Source: Companilactobacillus nuruki
Lineage (GTDB): Bacteria; Bacillota; Bacilli; Lactobacillales; Lactobacillaceae
Length of the DNA stretch: 58,664 bases
Reading direction: 5' to 3'
NCBI RefSeq assembly: GCF_002872255.1
Contig: NZ_NIPR01000023.1
Location: 1-58,664, forward strand
A program made the position numbers and the translations under genes. Below are positions 8,832-16,998 of the stretch, one piece after another. Under the pieces are notes generated by a model, which searched no databases, was not told the DNA's origin, and saw only the letters and a program-made list of their open reading frames with translations. How positions within the stretch are numbered: the stretch's first letter is position 1; each line of letters opens with the position of its first letter.

Positions 8832-9770
8832 ATGCCAAAGGAAAAAGAATTAGTTTTCGGACACAAAAATCCTGATACCGATGCTGTTTCAGCAGCTATC
8901 GCATATTCATATCTACAAAATCAATTAGGTTTCAATACTGAAGCTGTTGCTTTAGGCGAACCAAACCTAGAAACAAAATTTGTTTATGATCATTTTGATG
9001 TTAAATATCCACGTATTATTTCAGCCATTAACGGCGAAGTTAAAAAAGTTATGCTAGTCGATCATAATGAAAGGCAACAAAGTGTTGATGACATTGCTGA
9101 TGTTGAGATTACTCATGTTGTTGATCATCATAGAATTGCTAACTTTGAAACTGCATTACCATTGTACTATCGTGCAGAACCAGTTGGATGTGTAAGTACG
9201 ATTATTTGGAAGATGTATTTAGAAAATGATGTTGAAATTCCTGCTCAAATTGCAGCCATTATGGCTTCATCAATTATCTCTGATACATTGCTATTGAAAT
9301 CACCTACAACTACTGATGAAGATCGTGCTGCTTTGAAGAGTTTGGCTACAACAGCAGGTATCGATTATGAAACATATGGTCTTGAAATGTTAAAGGCTGG
9401 AACAAACTTAGACAGCAAGACAACTCAAGAACTTATTGATATGGATGCTAAAAGCTTTGATATGAATGGCACTAGTGTACGTGTTGCCCAAGTTAATACA
9501 GTAGATGTTGATGACACTTTGAAACGTGAAGATGATTTTGTTAAAGATATTAAAGCTGAAAATGCAGACAAAGGTTATAATTTGTTTGTACTTCTAATTA
9601 CTAATATCCTAACTAGTGACACAACTGGTTTGATTCTTGGTGACAGCGAAGCAATTTCCAAGTTTGAAGCGGCTTTGAATACTAAAGTTGAAGATAACAA
9701 GGCTGCCTTACCTGGTGTTGTATCACGTAAGAAGCAAGTTGTTCCCCCATTGAATGCTCAATTTAATTAA
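8832..9770 (+). CDS. ppaC: Manganese-dependent inorganic pyrophosphatase (family II)
   Basis: The 312-residue cytoplasmic enzyme hydrolyses pyrophosphate to phosphate. It belongs to the DHH phosphoesterase superfamily. The N-terminal metal site is His-Lys-Asn-Pro-Asp-Thr-Asp (about 10-16). The DHH motif itself is Val-Val-Asp-His-His-Arg (about 96-101). The C-terminal DHHA2 substrate domain carries Ser-Arg-Lys-Lys-Gln-Val-Val-Pro-Pro-Leu near the end. Length is typical. The ATG follows AAAGGGG. A strong hairpin terminator follows the gene. Confidence 0.95.
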   Translation: MPKEKELVFGHKNPDTDAVSAAIAYSYLQNQLGFNTEAVALGEPNLETKFVYDHFDVKYPRIISAINGEVKKVMLVDHNERQQSVDDIADVEITHVVDHHRIANFETALPLYYRAEPVGCVSTIIWKMYLENDVEIPAQIAAIMASSIISDTLLLKSPTTTDEDRAALKSLATTAGIDYETYGLEMLKAGTNLDSKTTQELIDMDAKSFDMNGTSVRVAQVNTVDVDDTLKREDDFVKDIKAENADKGYNLFVLLITNILTSDTTGLILGDSEAISKFEAALNTKVEDNKAALPGVVSRKKQVVPPLNAQFN

Positions 9771-9816
9771 GAATTATATAATTCTTTTAGTTCATAAAAC
9801 AAATGATTTTTTTGTG

Positions 9817-9852
9817 AAAAGCGAATGCGTTGTTGAAAACGTATTCGCTTTT
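9817..9852 (+). terminator. Rho-independent terminator of ppaC
   Basis: A 15-bp stem (aaaagcgaatgcgtt / aacgtattcgctttt, one wobble) is followed by a short T-rich tract. The next gene's promoter is embedded in its loop and 3' arm. Confidence 0.75.
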
Positions 9853-9862
9853 CTGCTATAAT
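9833..9862 (+). promoter_or_regulatory. Promoter of the sugar-uptake gene
   Basis: TTGAAA (9833-9838) and a perfect TATAAT (9857-9862) are 18 bases apart. The -35 sits in the loop of the ppaC terminator. Confidence 0.6.
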
Positions 9863-9874
9863 ACTCCCATTGCA

Positions 9875-9906
9875 AAAAGCTACTGGTTTATTGTCCAGTA
9901 GCTTTT
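9875..9906 (+). promoter_or_regulatory. Leader hairpin before the sugar-uptake gene
   Basis: A perfect 12-bp stem (aaaagctactgg / ccagtagctttt) with an 8-base loop starts about 13 bases after the -10 box. Only a short T tract follows, so it could be a weak attenuator or an mRNA-stabilising 5' hairpin. No known riboswitch aptamer is visible. Confidence 0.45.
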
Positions 9907-9940
9907 AAATTGAAGATTTTTAAAAAGGGAGTTTTAGTTA

Positions 9941-10831
9941 ATGAGTGCATTGAATCTATTGATCGGCCTAATGCCAATGATTGGATGGGGATTATTTCCA
10001 GTCCTGACTGGTAAATTTGGTGGAAAGCCAGTTAACCAAATTCTGGGAACGACATATGGTACTTTAATTTTTGCAATTATAATTGCAGTTGTTCGTCAAA
10101 CACCGATGTTATCGGGCAAAGAGTTTCTATTCACTTTCTTATCAGGTGCATTTTGGTCAATGGGTCAAATATTAGTATTTTATGCCTTTGCAGAAATGGG
10201 TGTTTCTAGGACCATGCCAGTTTCAACTGGTTTTCAATTGGTTGGTGCTTCATTATGGAGTGTCATAGTATTGGGAGAATGGGCTAGTGGAAAGGCCAAA
10301 CTGATTGGTTTCTCAGCAATTCTTTTAATCATTTTCGGTGTCTGGTTGACGACGTATAGTGAAAATAAAATGTCCAAGGAATCAGGCGGATTTAATGCTA
10401 TCAAAGGTGTGTTATTGGTAGCCTGTGCTGAAATTGGTTACTTAGGTTATTCAGCTTTCCCACAAGCTATCACAGTTAGTGGTTTTGAAGCGTTCTTACC
10501 TCAAGCATTGGGAATGGTAGTAGTGGCAACGATCTTTGCTTTAGCAACAAAAAGTAATCGTTTGGACAAGCCATTTAAGACTAAGAGTTCTTATACAAAT
10601 ATCATAAGTGGTTTCTTCTTTGCCTTTGCGGCTTTAACTTATTTAATTTCTGCCCGTCCATCAGTTAATGGATTGGCTACTGGATTCATCTTATCGCAAA
10701 TGAATGTTATTTTGGCAACATTAGGCGGAATTTATATTCTACATGAACATAAAACAAAAAAAGAAATGGTGTATATCGTTTCAGGGCTAGTTTTAGTTAT
10801 TATTGCAGGAAGTGTAACAACTTTACTTTAA
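9941..10831 (+). CDS. GRP-family glucose/sugar uptake permease (GlcU-like)
   Basis: The 296-residue protein is almost entirely hydrophobic with about ten predicted helices, as in the GRP transporter family of the drug/metabolite superfamily. Family-typical segments include an N-terminal Leu-Met-Pro-Met-Ile-Gly-Trp-Gly and an inner Phe-Trp-Ser-Met-Gly-Gln. GlcU members import glucose by proton symport independently of the PTS; sugar specificity here is inferred. It is monocistronic, with its own promoter, leader hairpin and terminator. Confidence 0.85.
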   Translation: MSALNLLIGLMPMIGWGLFPVLTGKFGGKPVNQILGTTYGTLIFAIIIAVVRQTPMLSGKEFLFTFLSGAFWSMGQILVFYAFAEMGVSRTMPVSTGFQLVGASLWSVIVLGEWASGKAKLIGFSAILLIIFGVWLTTYSENKMSKESGGFNAIKGVLLVACAEIGYLGYSAFPQAITVSGFEAFLPQALGMVVVATIFALATKSNRLDKPFKTKSSYTNIISGFFFAFAALTYLISARPSVNGLATGFILSQMNVILATLGGIYILHEHKTKKEMVYIVSGLVLVIIAGSVTTLL

Positions 10832-10841
10832 AAAACAAAAA

Positions 10842-10876
10842 CCACGTTGGAAAATTAATTCCGACGTGGCTTTTTT
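10842..10876 (+). terminator. Rho-independent terminator of the sugar-uptake gene
   Basis: The stem ccacgttgga / tccgacgtgg is followed by cttttttg, 11 bases after the stop codon. Confidence 0.8.
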
Positions 10877-10938
10877 GTTATATATCAGAGAGTTTATATT
10901 CTTTTTAATTGGTCTATCTTTTATTAACTATTTAAGTT

Positions 10939-11034
10939 AGGAGGATATTTATTATAAGTAGTATTAATGAGAAAAATCATACATTTTATGATGTATATCT
11001 AAGGAGTATATTTGCCAGATATTCTTCTATCTGA
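10939..11034 (+). other. Strong ribosome-binding site followed by a short frame without a normal start codon
   Basis: AGGAGG at 10939-10944 is followed nine bases later by an open frame of 26 codons beginning with ATA (10954) and ending with TGA at 11032. A single base change would make ATA into ATG. It may be the head of a decayed gene. Nothing else is evident in the gap 10870-11089. Confidence 0.2.
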
Positions 11035-11089
11035 CAAGTAGAATATAGTCCCTTTTGATCAATTAGTGAAATAATAAGTTCTCATGTGT

Positions 11090-11659
11090 TCATTTAGTAT
11101 AGTTGCGTAAAGTTGGTGGGGTATAAGAATCAATAAAATTACCTATCGCAGTTAGAGAATCACTAAATAGTAAGGTCTGACGTGTTTTTTTCTCCATGAA
11201 TCCTTGTTCAGTCATTGAATCAAAAAAATCAGCTAATCTATCATAGTAATGATTGATATTATAAAAAATACAAGGATTGGAGCTGTCCCCTATTACTGTC
11301 CAGGAGAAGGCCTCAGAAATCTCTTCTAAGGTTCCAGGACCACCTGGTAAAGCAATATTAGCAACTGAGTCTTTCAACATGTCTTGCTTTCGTTGTGACA
11401 TATTATCAACGATATCCAACTTGGATAATTTTTGGTGTGACAGCTCGCGGTTGACCAATTCCTTAGTAATAATTCCATGTACGTAACCATGGGATTCAAG
11501 AACACTATTAGCAACCACGCCCATAAGTCCATATCTACCACCACCATAGGTTAATCCATAATTATTGTTAACGATCCATTGACCAAGTTTTTTTGCTCCA
11601 ATGGTATATATTTCCTGATTTCCAGTGGCAGCACCACAATAAACTGCAATATTTTTCAT
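11090..11659 (-). CDS. LOG-family protein (nucleotide 5'-monophosphate phosphoribohydrolase type)
   Basis: The 189-residue Rossmann-like protein carries the LOG signature Pro-Gly-Gly-Pro-Gly-Thr-Leu-Glu-Glu (about 105-113) and the N-terminal Tyr-Cys-Gly-Ala with a later Gly-Gly-Gly-Arg-Tyr-Gly-Leu-Met-Gly. LOG enzymes cleave the ribose-5-phosphate bond of adenosine monophosphate derivatives; the role in Firmicutes is unclear. It lies 14 bases downstream of the recombinase-like gene 11674-12501 and is probably co-transcribed with it. Function in this organism is inferred from family only. Confidence 0.85.
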   Translation of the reverse strand: MKNIAVYCGAATGNQEIYTIGAKKLGQWIVNNNYGLTYGGGRYGLMGVVANSVLESHGYVHGIITKELVNRELSHQKLSKLDIVDNMSQRKQDMLKDSVANIALPGGPGTLEEISEAFSWTVIGDSSNPCIFYNINHYYDRLADFFDSMTEQGFMEKKTRQTLLFSDSLTAIGNFIDSYTPPTLRNYTK

Positions 11660-11673
11660 AATTTCACTTTCTC

Positions 11674-12501
11674 TTATATATCAAATTTTGTCTCTCGCAT
11701 GAGACGACGATAATACATCAATGAGGGCGTATCTAAAGCATCAAGTGCTCTTCTTTGATCAGATGATAACTCCTTAGTGCTTAAGGCCAAAAGAATAAAG
11801 GTTGTATAAAGTTTTTTAGGCGATAAATCTAGTTGGGTAGATAAACTGTCTCGTTTAAGATCTCGATGAAGTGCTGGAACTGATAGAAGTGGGGTATTGG
11901 CTCCGCGATTACGGCTTAAAAATAGATTATCATTGTTCCAATATGAGCGATATGGTTCAATATAACTTTTGTATAGATTTAAAAAATTATTTTCATCGGC
12001 GTCAAAATACAATTGATTGAATTTCTTATAAAAATCAACGGCTAAAGCTTCTTTATAGTTAAATCCTTTGGAAATAATTAAAATCAAAAGCCTTGTATAT
12101 ATACTAAGATCGGCCTTGAGATAATAGGGGAGTTTTAAAAAAACTTCAACTGGAAAATCGGTTTGTTTAGGCACAGGTACACTATTAATATTTAAAGTAG
12201 GGATTTCAGGAGTTTTTTTAACATTAAAAAGATACTTAAAATAAACGTTCAGATTACTAATAACCTTATTAATAGTACTAGGACTAAGTTTTAAATCCTC
12301 AAGCATAAAATTTTTGAATAATCTGATGTCCATCTCGTGAACATCAGTAATTTTTTCACTAATCTTATAGTCAGAATTATGTTGAATTGTATAAGTGAAA
12401 AAGTCATTTAACGAATTCATATATTCGGTGTGTGCCTTGACAGAGATATGGCGGGTTTTAAGGTATGCTTCAAAACCTTTTAAATAAGGAATTTTGACCA
12501 T
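11674..12501 (-). CDS. Tyrosine-recombinase-like protein lacking catalytic residues
   Basis: About 275 residues from the ATG at 12501, preceded by AAAGGAGG; the upstream in-frame ATG has no such site. Residues about 5-90 match the N-terminal SAM-like core-binding domain of XerC/D-type integrases. The C-terminal part keeps the helix pattern but not the active site. The first Arg (normally Gly-Leu-Arg-x-Ser-Glu-Leu) is Asn in Gly-Phe-Asn-Tyr-Lys-Glu-Ala-Leu, and the His-x-Leu-Arg box is Lys-Lys-Leu-Tyr. A Tyr remains near the end (Leu-Met-Tyr-Tyr-Arg-Arg). It is probably a DNA-binding protein without strand-exchange activity, sharing an operon with the LOG gene. Confidence 0.65.
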   Translation of the reverse strand: MVKIPYLKGFEAYLKTRHISVKAHTEYMNSLNDFFTYTIQHNSDYKISEKITDVHEMDIRLFKNFMLEDLKLSPSTINKVISNLNVYFKYLFNVKKTPEIPTLNINSVPVPKQTDFPVEVFLKLPYYLKADLSIYTRLLILIISKGFNYKEALAVDFYKKFNQLYFDADENNFLNLYKSYIEPYRSYWNNDNLFLSRNRGANTPLLSVPALHRDLKRDSLSTQLDLSPKKLYTTFILLALSTKELSSDQRRALDALDTPSLMYYRRLMRETKFDI

Positions 12502-12523
12502 AATTAAACCTCCTTTATTGAAT

Positions 12524-12552
12524 ATTATACATTTTGTTAAATTTACAAACAA
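12524..12552 (-). promoter_or_regulatory. Promoter of the recombinase-like/LOG operon
   Basis: On the minus strand TTGTTT (12552-12547) and TATAAT (12529-12524) are separated by 17 bases, just downstream of the IIA terminator. Confidence 0.55.
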
Positions 12553-12587
12553 AAAAATAAAACGTGTAGCTTGTTTGCCACACGTTT
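12553..12587 (-). terminator. Rho-independent terminator of the PTS IIA gene
   Basis: On the minus strand an 11-bp stem (aaacgtgtggc / gctacacgttt, one wobble) is followed by a T-rich tract. Confidence 0.75.
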
Positions 12588-12589
12588 CG

Positions 12590-13069
12590 TTAATTTACAT
12601 TTACGTTAAGAGCGCTGTCACCAGCGGAAATTGTTTTCTCAGTGAATTCGTCCATAGATTTAACAGCATCTGAATTAGTAATGATTGTCATAATAGCAGT
12701 ATCTTTACCAGCATCTTTTACTTGTTTTAGATTCATGGTAGCTAACTTTTGACCAGCCTTAACGACATCATTTTCCCTTACAAAGGTTTCAAATGGCTTA
12801 CCTTTTAATTCAACTGTATCTATGCCTAGGTGCAACATAATTTCTAATCCGTTTTTTGATGTAATCATTAGTGCGTGCTTAGTTGGAAATACCGTACCGA
12901 TCACTCCTCCAATGGGAGCAACGATTTCATCATTATCAGGAGCAACAGCGAATCCGTCACCCATAAGTTTTTGTGAGAAAACTGGATCACTGACTTTATC
13001 CAAATGAATTAGTTTACCTGAAGCGGGTGCAACAAATTGATCAACTTTCTTTCTAGAGAATAACCCCAT
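12590..13069 (-). CDS. PTS glucose-type EIIA domain protein
   Basis: About 159 residues from the ATG at 13069, which follows AAGGAGG. It is a stand-alone EIIA of the glucose family (Crr-like), a phospho-carrier between HPr and EIIB. Typical blocks are Ala-Pro-Ala-Ser-Gly-Lys near the start, Asp-Pro-Val-Phe-Ser with Met-Gly-Asp-Gly-Phe-Ala, the supporting His in Thr-Lys-His-Ala, and the phosphorylated His in Ile-Met-Leu-His-Leu-Gly-Ile-Asp. No EIIB or EIIC is nearby, so it may serve several transporters lacking their own IIA. A cre-like site lies upstream. Confidence 0.9.
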   Translation of the reverse strand: MGLFSRKKVDQFVAPASGKLIHLDKVSDPVFSQKLMGDGFAVAPDNDEIVAPIGGVIGTVFPTKHALMITSKNGLEIMLHLGIDTVELKGKPFETFVRENDVVKAGQKLATMNLKQVKDAGKDTAIMTIITNSDAVKSMDEFTEKTISAGDSALNVNVN

Positions 13070-13194
13070 ATTAATTTTCCTCCTTGGAATACATAGCAAT
13101 GTTTATGATGAAATGATTCATCGATACAGTTAAAGACTTAATAGTTAACCAGTTTGTTTAAAATATCGTTGATCAAGACAACAATTATCATTTA

Positions 13195-13208
13195 CTAATG
13201 CGCTTACA
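13195..13208 (-). promoter_or_regulatory. Possible CcpA site (cre) upstream of the IIA gene
   Basis: The minus strand reads TGTAAGCGCATTAG, matching 12 of the 14 positions of the cre pattern TGNAANCGNNNNCA. It lies about 130 bases before the IIA start. Confidence 0.4.
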
Positions 13209-13255
13209 TGCTATACGTTACTACATTTGTAGAGTCCTTTGCAAGACTATAAAAG

Positions 13256-13798
13256 TTAATTGTTATGATACTTATAATCTAAAGGTGTTTGATGATATTT
13301 GGTTTTAAAACTAGTATTAAAATATGTATCGCTATTAAATCCACAACGAGCAGCAATTGTTTTAATTGAGTAATCAGTTTCTCTTAGTAACTGTTGACTA
13401 TGTTGTAGTCTAAGTTCAATCAAGTAGTCATTAGGACTTTTATTTGTAATTTTTTTAAAAATTCTTTGTAGACTTGAACTACTGCCGTGACAATCTAGAG
13501 CAATTTTATCTAAAGTCAATTTTTGTTGATAGTTCAATTGAAGATATTTCTTTATTTGATTGACCCATTCATCATTAGATAGTGTTTGCCCAGTAGGTTG
13601 ACATCTTTTACAAGGACGAAAGCCCGATTTTATTGCTTCTCTAGTAGTTTTAAAGATTAAAACATTATCTTTATTGGGTGTTTTTGAATGGCAAGTAGGT
13701 TTGCAAAATATTTTAGTGGTTTTGACACCATAAAAGAAATTCCCCGATTGATTGGTAATTATTTTTTGCCAGCGACCATTAGTTAAGGGATGTAACAT
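13256..13798 (-). CDS. adaA: AdaA-like methylphosphotriester-DNA methyltransferase / AraC-type activator
   Basis: The 180-residue protein has an N-terminal Ada zinc domain. The four Cys are in Cys-Lys-Pro-Thr-Cys (about 32-36) and Cys-Lys-Arg-Cys (about 63-66); one Cys accepts the methyl group of damaged phosphate backbones. An AraC-type double helix-turn-helix follows (about 85-178), ending with Gly-Phe-Asn-Ser-Asp-Thr-Tyr-Phe-Asn. By homology the methylated protein activates alkylation-repair genes, so the divergent ogt gene, 80 bases away, is the obvious target. The ATG follows GAGGT. Confidence 0.88.
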   Translation of the reverse strand: MLHPLTNGRWQKIITNQSGNFFYGVKTTKIFCKPTCHSKTPNKDNVLIFKTTREAIKSGFRPCKRCQPTGQTLSNDEWVNQIKKYLQLNYQQKLTLDKIALDCHGSSSSLQRIFKKITNKSPNDYLIELRLQHSQQLLRETDYSIKTIAARCGFNSDTYFNTSFKTKYHQTPLDYKYHNN

Positions 13799-13878
13799 AA
13801 TAAGACCTCGAATTAGAATGCAAGATTTTTAAGTGCATCTTAGCATATAATAAGACTACATAAAAGTTGGTGAGGAAT

Positions 13879-14372
13879 ATGCAAGAAATTTATTATCATG
13901 TTTTTAGAATTGAGAATCATAGTTATTTAATTGGAGCTACTGCTAAGGGATTGGTCTTTGTTGGGTCAGAAGATAGTGATAATTCTGAAATAAAAAAGTT
14001 TTATCCCGAAGTGGACTTAATAGATGATGAATCGGTCGTGGAACCGTATCAATATCAATTAAAACAGTATTTACAAGGCAAGAGAACAAAATTTGATTTA
14101 CCAATTGATATTACAGGGACTGATTTTCAAAGGTCAGTTTGGCGTCAATTGCAGCGGATACCTTATGGGCAGACAAGCAATTATTCCAAGATTGCCAAGT
14201 TAATTAATCGTCCTAAAGCAGTTCGAGCTGTCGGTACAGCCATCGGTAAGAATCCAATCTTAATGATTATTCCATGTCATCGAGTTTTAACAAAGGGTGG
14301 TAATTTAGGGGGTATCGTGGTGGTTTAACAATGAAGAGGAGCCTTTTGGAACTTGAAAAAAAGAAAAGCTGA
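13879..14372 (+). pseudogene. ogt: Methylated-DNA--protein-cysteine methyltransferase, frameshifted near the C-terminus
   Basis: The ATG at 13879 follows GGTGAGGA. The frame encodes an O6-alkylguanine-DNA alkyltransferase with the active-site Pro-Cys-His-Arg-Val intact near residue 135. After a run of five G (14308-14312) the reading frame ends prematurely at 14328. Adding one G restores Gly-Gly-Tyr-Arg-Gly-Gly-Leu and a normal tail ending at 14372. The Gly-Gly-Tyr-Arg-Gly-Gly segment belongs to the conserved core, so the protein as read is probably impaired. The change is a one-base loss in a homopolymer; sequencing error or phase variation cannot be excluded. Confidence 0.8.
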
Positions 14373-14392
14373 TAAAATTTATCAGCTTTTTA
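14364..14392 (+). terminator. Rho-independent terminator of ogt
   Basis: A 13-bp perfect stem (aaaagctgataaa / tttatcagctttt). The TGA of the restored ogt frame lies in the 5' arm, further support for that frame. Confidence 0.75.
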
Positions 14393-14446
14393 ATTTGGAG
14401 CCTTTTATTTTTAAAATTAATGTGGTACACTCATTTTAAATATCAG

Positions 14447-14462
14447 GTGAGTAACTACTCAC
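14447..14462. promoter_or_regulatory. Probable TetR operator of the ABC-2 operon
   Basis: GTGAGTA-AC-TACTCAC is a perfect 7-bp inverted repeat 25 bases before the ABC gene start and just after a TACACT -10-like box (14426-14431). The operon's own TetR regulator (16307-16951) is the likely ligand. Confidence 0.55.
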
Positions 14463-14487
14463 TCACCCGATGAATGGAGGAAAACAA

Positions 14488-15231
14488 ATGTACAATTCCA
14501 TAATTTCTTTAAATAACATCACTAAAAAGTTTGGTAAACAAACAGTATTAAGAAATGTCAATTTTCAAGTTCCAAGTGGAAGGATTATTGGGTTGATTGG
14601 ACCGTCCGGTGCAGGTAAATCTACGATAATTAAGATTATTTTAGGTATGGAGATCCCCGATAGAGGGGTGACAACGATTTTTAATCAAAAGATGCCTAAT
14701 CGTAAGCTTTTAGGAAGAATTGGTTATATGGCACAATCAGATGCTTTGTATGAGCAATTAACAGGACGAGAGAACCTGCAGTTTTATGCTGATATGAAAG
14801 AAATCAAAGGTCGAGTTGCGCAGGAACAGATTGAACATGTTTCATCAGTAGTAGATTTAGTAAAGGATTTAGATAAAAGAGTCAGTGGATATTCGGGAGG
14901 GATGAAACGGAGACTATCTTTAGCAATTGCTTTATTGGGTTCAAATCAGATTTTGATTTTGGATGAACCGACTGTTGGAGTTGATCCAGCACTAAGAAGA
15001 AAGATTTGGTGGGAGCTACAAAACTTGCGTAACCAAGGTACAACAATCCTGGTAACAACTCATGTAATGGATGAAGCAGAATTGACTGATGATGTAGCAC
15101 TTTTGTTGGGCGGACAGATTATTGCTTATAATGATCCATCAAGTTTGAAACAAGCATATCAAGTTAATTCTATTGAGGATGTTTTTTTGAAAGCGGAGGC
15201 ACAACAAAATGAGAACAATATCTATCGCTAA
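14488..15231 (+). CDS. ABC-2 type exporter, ATP-binding protein
   Basis: About 247 residues from the ATG at 14488 (ATGGAGGA site eight bases upstream; the ATG at 14470 lacks one). The Walker A motif is Gly-Pro-Ser-Gly-Ala-Gly-Lys-Ser-Thr (about 36-44), the signature Ser-Gly-Tyr-Ser-Gly-Gly (about 136-141) and the Walker B Leu-Ile-Leu-Asp-Glu-Pro-Thr-Val-Gly-Val-Asp-Pro. The last two mark the DrrA/CcmA-like drug and lipid exporter subgroup. It overlaps the permease gene by 23 bases, so the two are translationally coupled. Confidence 0.92.
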   Translation: MYNSIISLNNITKKFGKQTVLRNVNFQVPSGRIIGLIGPSGAGKSTIIKIILGMEIPDRGVTTIFNQKMPNRKLLGRIGYMAQSDALYEQLTGRENLQFYADMKEIKGRVAQEQIEHVSSVVDLVKDLDKRVSGYSGGMKRRLSLAIALLGSNQILILDEPTVGVDPALRRKIWWELQNLRNQGTTILVTTHVMDEAELTDDVALLLGGQIIAYNDPSSLKQAYQVNSIEDVFLKAEAQQNENNIYR

Positions 15232-16303
15232 ACGTGTAACTAAAGAACTACTAAGAGATAAGAGGACATTAATGTTAATGTTCTTAGCACCAATATTAAT
15301 CTTATTTTTAATGAAGTTGGTATTTTCAGTTAATTCCTCTACACAAGTAGATATCGCTACAGTTGATGTAAAAAGCAGTCTAGTAAAAACAATTGATAAA
15401 GTAAGTCATATTTCTACAAAAAAGTATTCATCAAATGCTGAGGCCCAAAAGGCACTGGATAATAAAAAAGTTGATGCAGTAATAAAGTATTCCGGTGGCG
15501 ACTTCTATGTGACCTATGCTAACACTGATGCCAGTAAGACTGCGGCAACAAAAGCGGCCTTGAAATCATCAGTTGTTGCTAATACAATGAAGCAATTGGA
15601 ACAAACACTACAAAAAGTTCAATCGCGGATACCAAATGCACCTGAAGCAAGAACACATCAAGTAAAGATACATAACAAATATCGTTATGGTAATAGCGAT
15701 ACAAATTTCTTTGATAAAATTGTGCCTATTTTAATGGGATTCTTTGTGTTCTTCTTTGTATTTCTAATATCAGGGATGGCATTATTGAATGAGAGAACCT
15801 CAGGCACATTGAATCGATTATTAGCAACGCCGGTAAAACGTTCCGATATTGTATTTGGATACATGATCAGTTATGGTATTTTGGCTATTTTACAGACATT
15901 GATCATTGTCTTATTTACAGTTTGGGCCTTAAACGTTGAGGTGGTTGGTAATTTATTGAATGTAATTTTAATTAACTTTATTTTGGCATTAGTAGCACTA
16001 GCTTTTGGAATATTAATGTCCACTTTTGCAAAGTCAGAGTTTCAAATGATGCAGTTTATTCCGTTGGTAATTGTTCCTCAAATATTTTTCTCAGGAATTA
16101 TACCTTTGGATACTATGGCAAATGGAGTTAAGGTGATATCTTATATTTTGCCATTGAAATATGCTGGAGATGCATTAAGTGGAATTGTCATGTCAGGGGA
16201 TGGTTTCATCAAGATTCTTCCCGAGATCGGTATTTTGTTGATCTTTTTAGTTATCTTAACGATATTGAATATTGTTGGTTTAAAGAAGTATAGGAAGGTA
16301 TAG
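15209..16303 (+). CDS. ABC-2 type exporter, permease
   Basis: The 364-residue membrane protein has one N-terminal helix (about 20-38), a large extracytoplasmic domain (about 40-165) and five C-terminal helices (about 170-360). This is the DrrB/YhgE-like ABC-2 topology. The Asn-Glu-Arg-x-x-Gly-Thr motif after the second helix is typical. The start ATG follows CGGAGG inside the end of the ATPase gene. With its partner it probably exports a drug or lipid; the substrate is unknown. Confidence 0.9.
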   Translation: MRTISIAKRVTKELLRDKRTLMLMFLAPILILFLMKLVFSVNSSTQVDIATVDVKSSLVKTIDKVSHISTKKYSSNAEAQKALDNKKVDAVIKYSGGDFYVTYANTDASKTAATKAALKSSVVANTMKQLEQTLQKVQSRIPNAPEARTHQVKIHNKYRYGNSDTNFFDKIVPILMGFFVFFFVFLISGMALLNERTSGTLNRLLATPVKRSDIVFGYMISYGILAILQTLIIVLFTVWALNVEVVGNLLNVILINFILALVALAFGILMSTFAKSEFQMMQFIPLVIVPQIFFSGIIPLDTMANGVKVISYILPLKYAGDALSGIVMSGDGFIKILPEIGILLIFLVILTILNIVGLKKYRKV

Positions 16304-16306
16304 ACT

Positions 16307-16951
16307 ATGGAGAAAACATTTCAAGATTTAAGTGATTGGTTAGCAACCAGTGATATGCCTAATGGCAAAAAAAAGGTTTTAAAAGCTTCCCTGCAACTAT
16401 TCTCGAAACAAGGTTACGATGGTACCTCAACGGCAGAGATTGCAAAATTATCAGGGATGAGCCAGGCTACTATTTTTAAATACTTTAAGTCCAAAGACGA
16501 TTTATTGCTGTTTATTTTGGAACCAATGATTGATCATATTTTACCTACGTATGGAGAGGAGTTTGCCAAACAAGTAAATTCTAGCAATTATGATTTGGAA
16601 AGCTTAGTTCAATTCATTGTTCGTAATCGATTTGAATTCTTAGTTCAAAATAGAGATGCTGCTATTATTTTGATTTCCCAGGTACTGATCAATGATAAAG
16701 TACGTAATATGTTATTAGACAAGGTCATGTCGCTTAAAGATTTATTTTTTAATAATATCTGGAAGGCTTTGAAAGATACTGGAGAAATGAGAGAAGATGT
16801 TGATCCAATAGAGTGGATAAGGATGGTCATTGGGCAAATTATCCTTTACTTTTTACAAAGCCAAAGGATTTTAGATACGATTGACGATAAACAACTAGAT
16901 CATGATTTAAGTCAGATAGAGGATTCAGTCGTTCGAGCAATTAAGAAATAA
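16307..16951 (+). CDS. TetR/AcrR-family regulator
   Basis: A 214-residue protein with an N-terminal TetR helix-turn-helix (about 24-68; Gly-Tyr-Asp-Gly-Thr-Ser-Thr-Ala-Glu-Ile-Ala then Thr-Ile-Phe-Lys-Tyr-Phe-Lys-Ser-Lys-Asp). The helical ligand-binding domain follows. It starts three bases after the permease stop, so it is the third gene of the operon and probably an autoregulator acting at the palindrome 14447-14462. Confidence 0.88.
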   Translation: MEKTFQDLSDWLATSDMPNGKKKVLKASLQLFSKQGYDGTSTAEIAKLSGMSQATIFKYFKSKDDLLLFILEPMIDHILPTYGEEFAKQVNSSNYDLESLVQFIVRNRFEFLVQNRDAAIILISQVLINDKVRNMLLDKVMSLKDLFFNNIWKALKDTGEMREDVDPIEWIRMVIGQIILYFLQSQRILDTIDDKQLDHDLSQIEDSVVRAIKK

Positions 16952-16998
16952 TGTGATATGATTTATCTATATTATTTTTCAATTAGGAGTATTTTATC

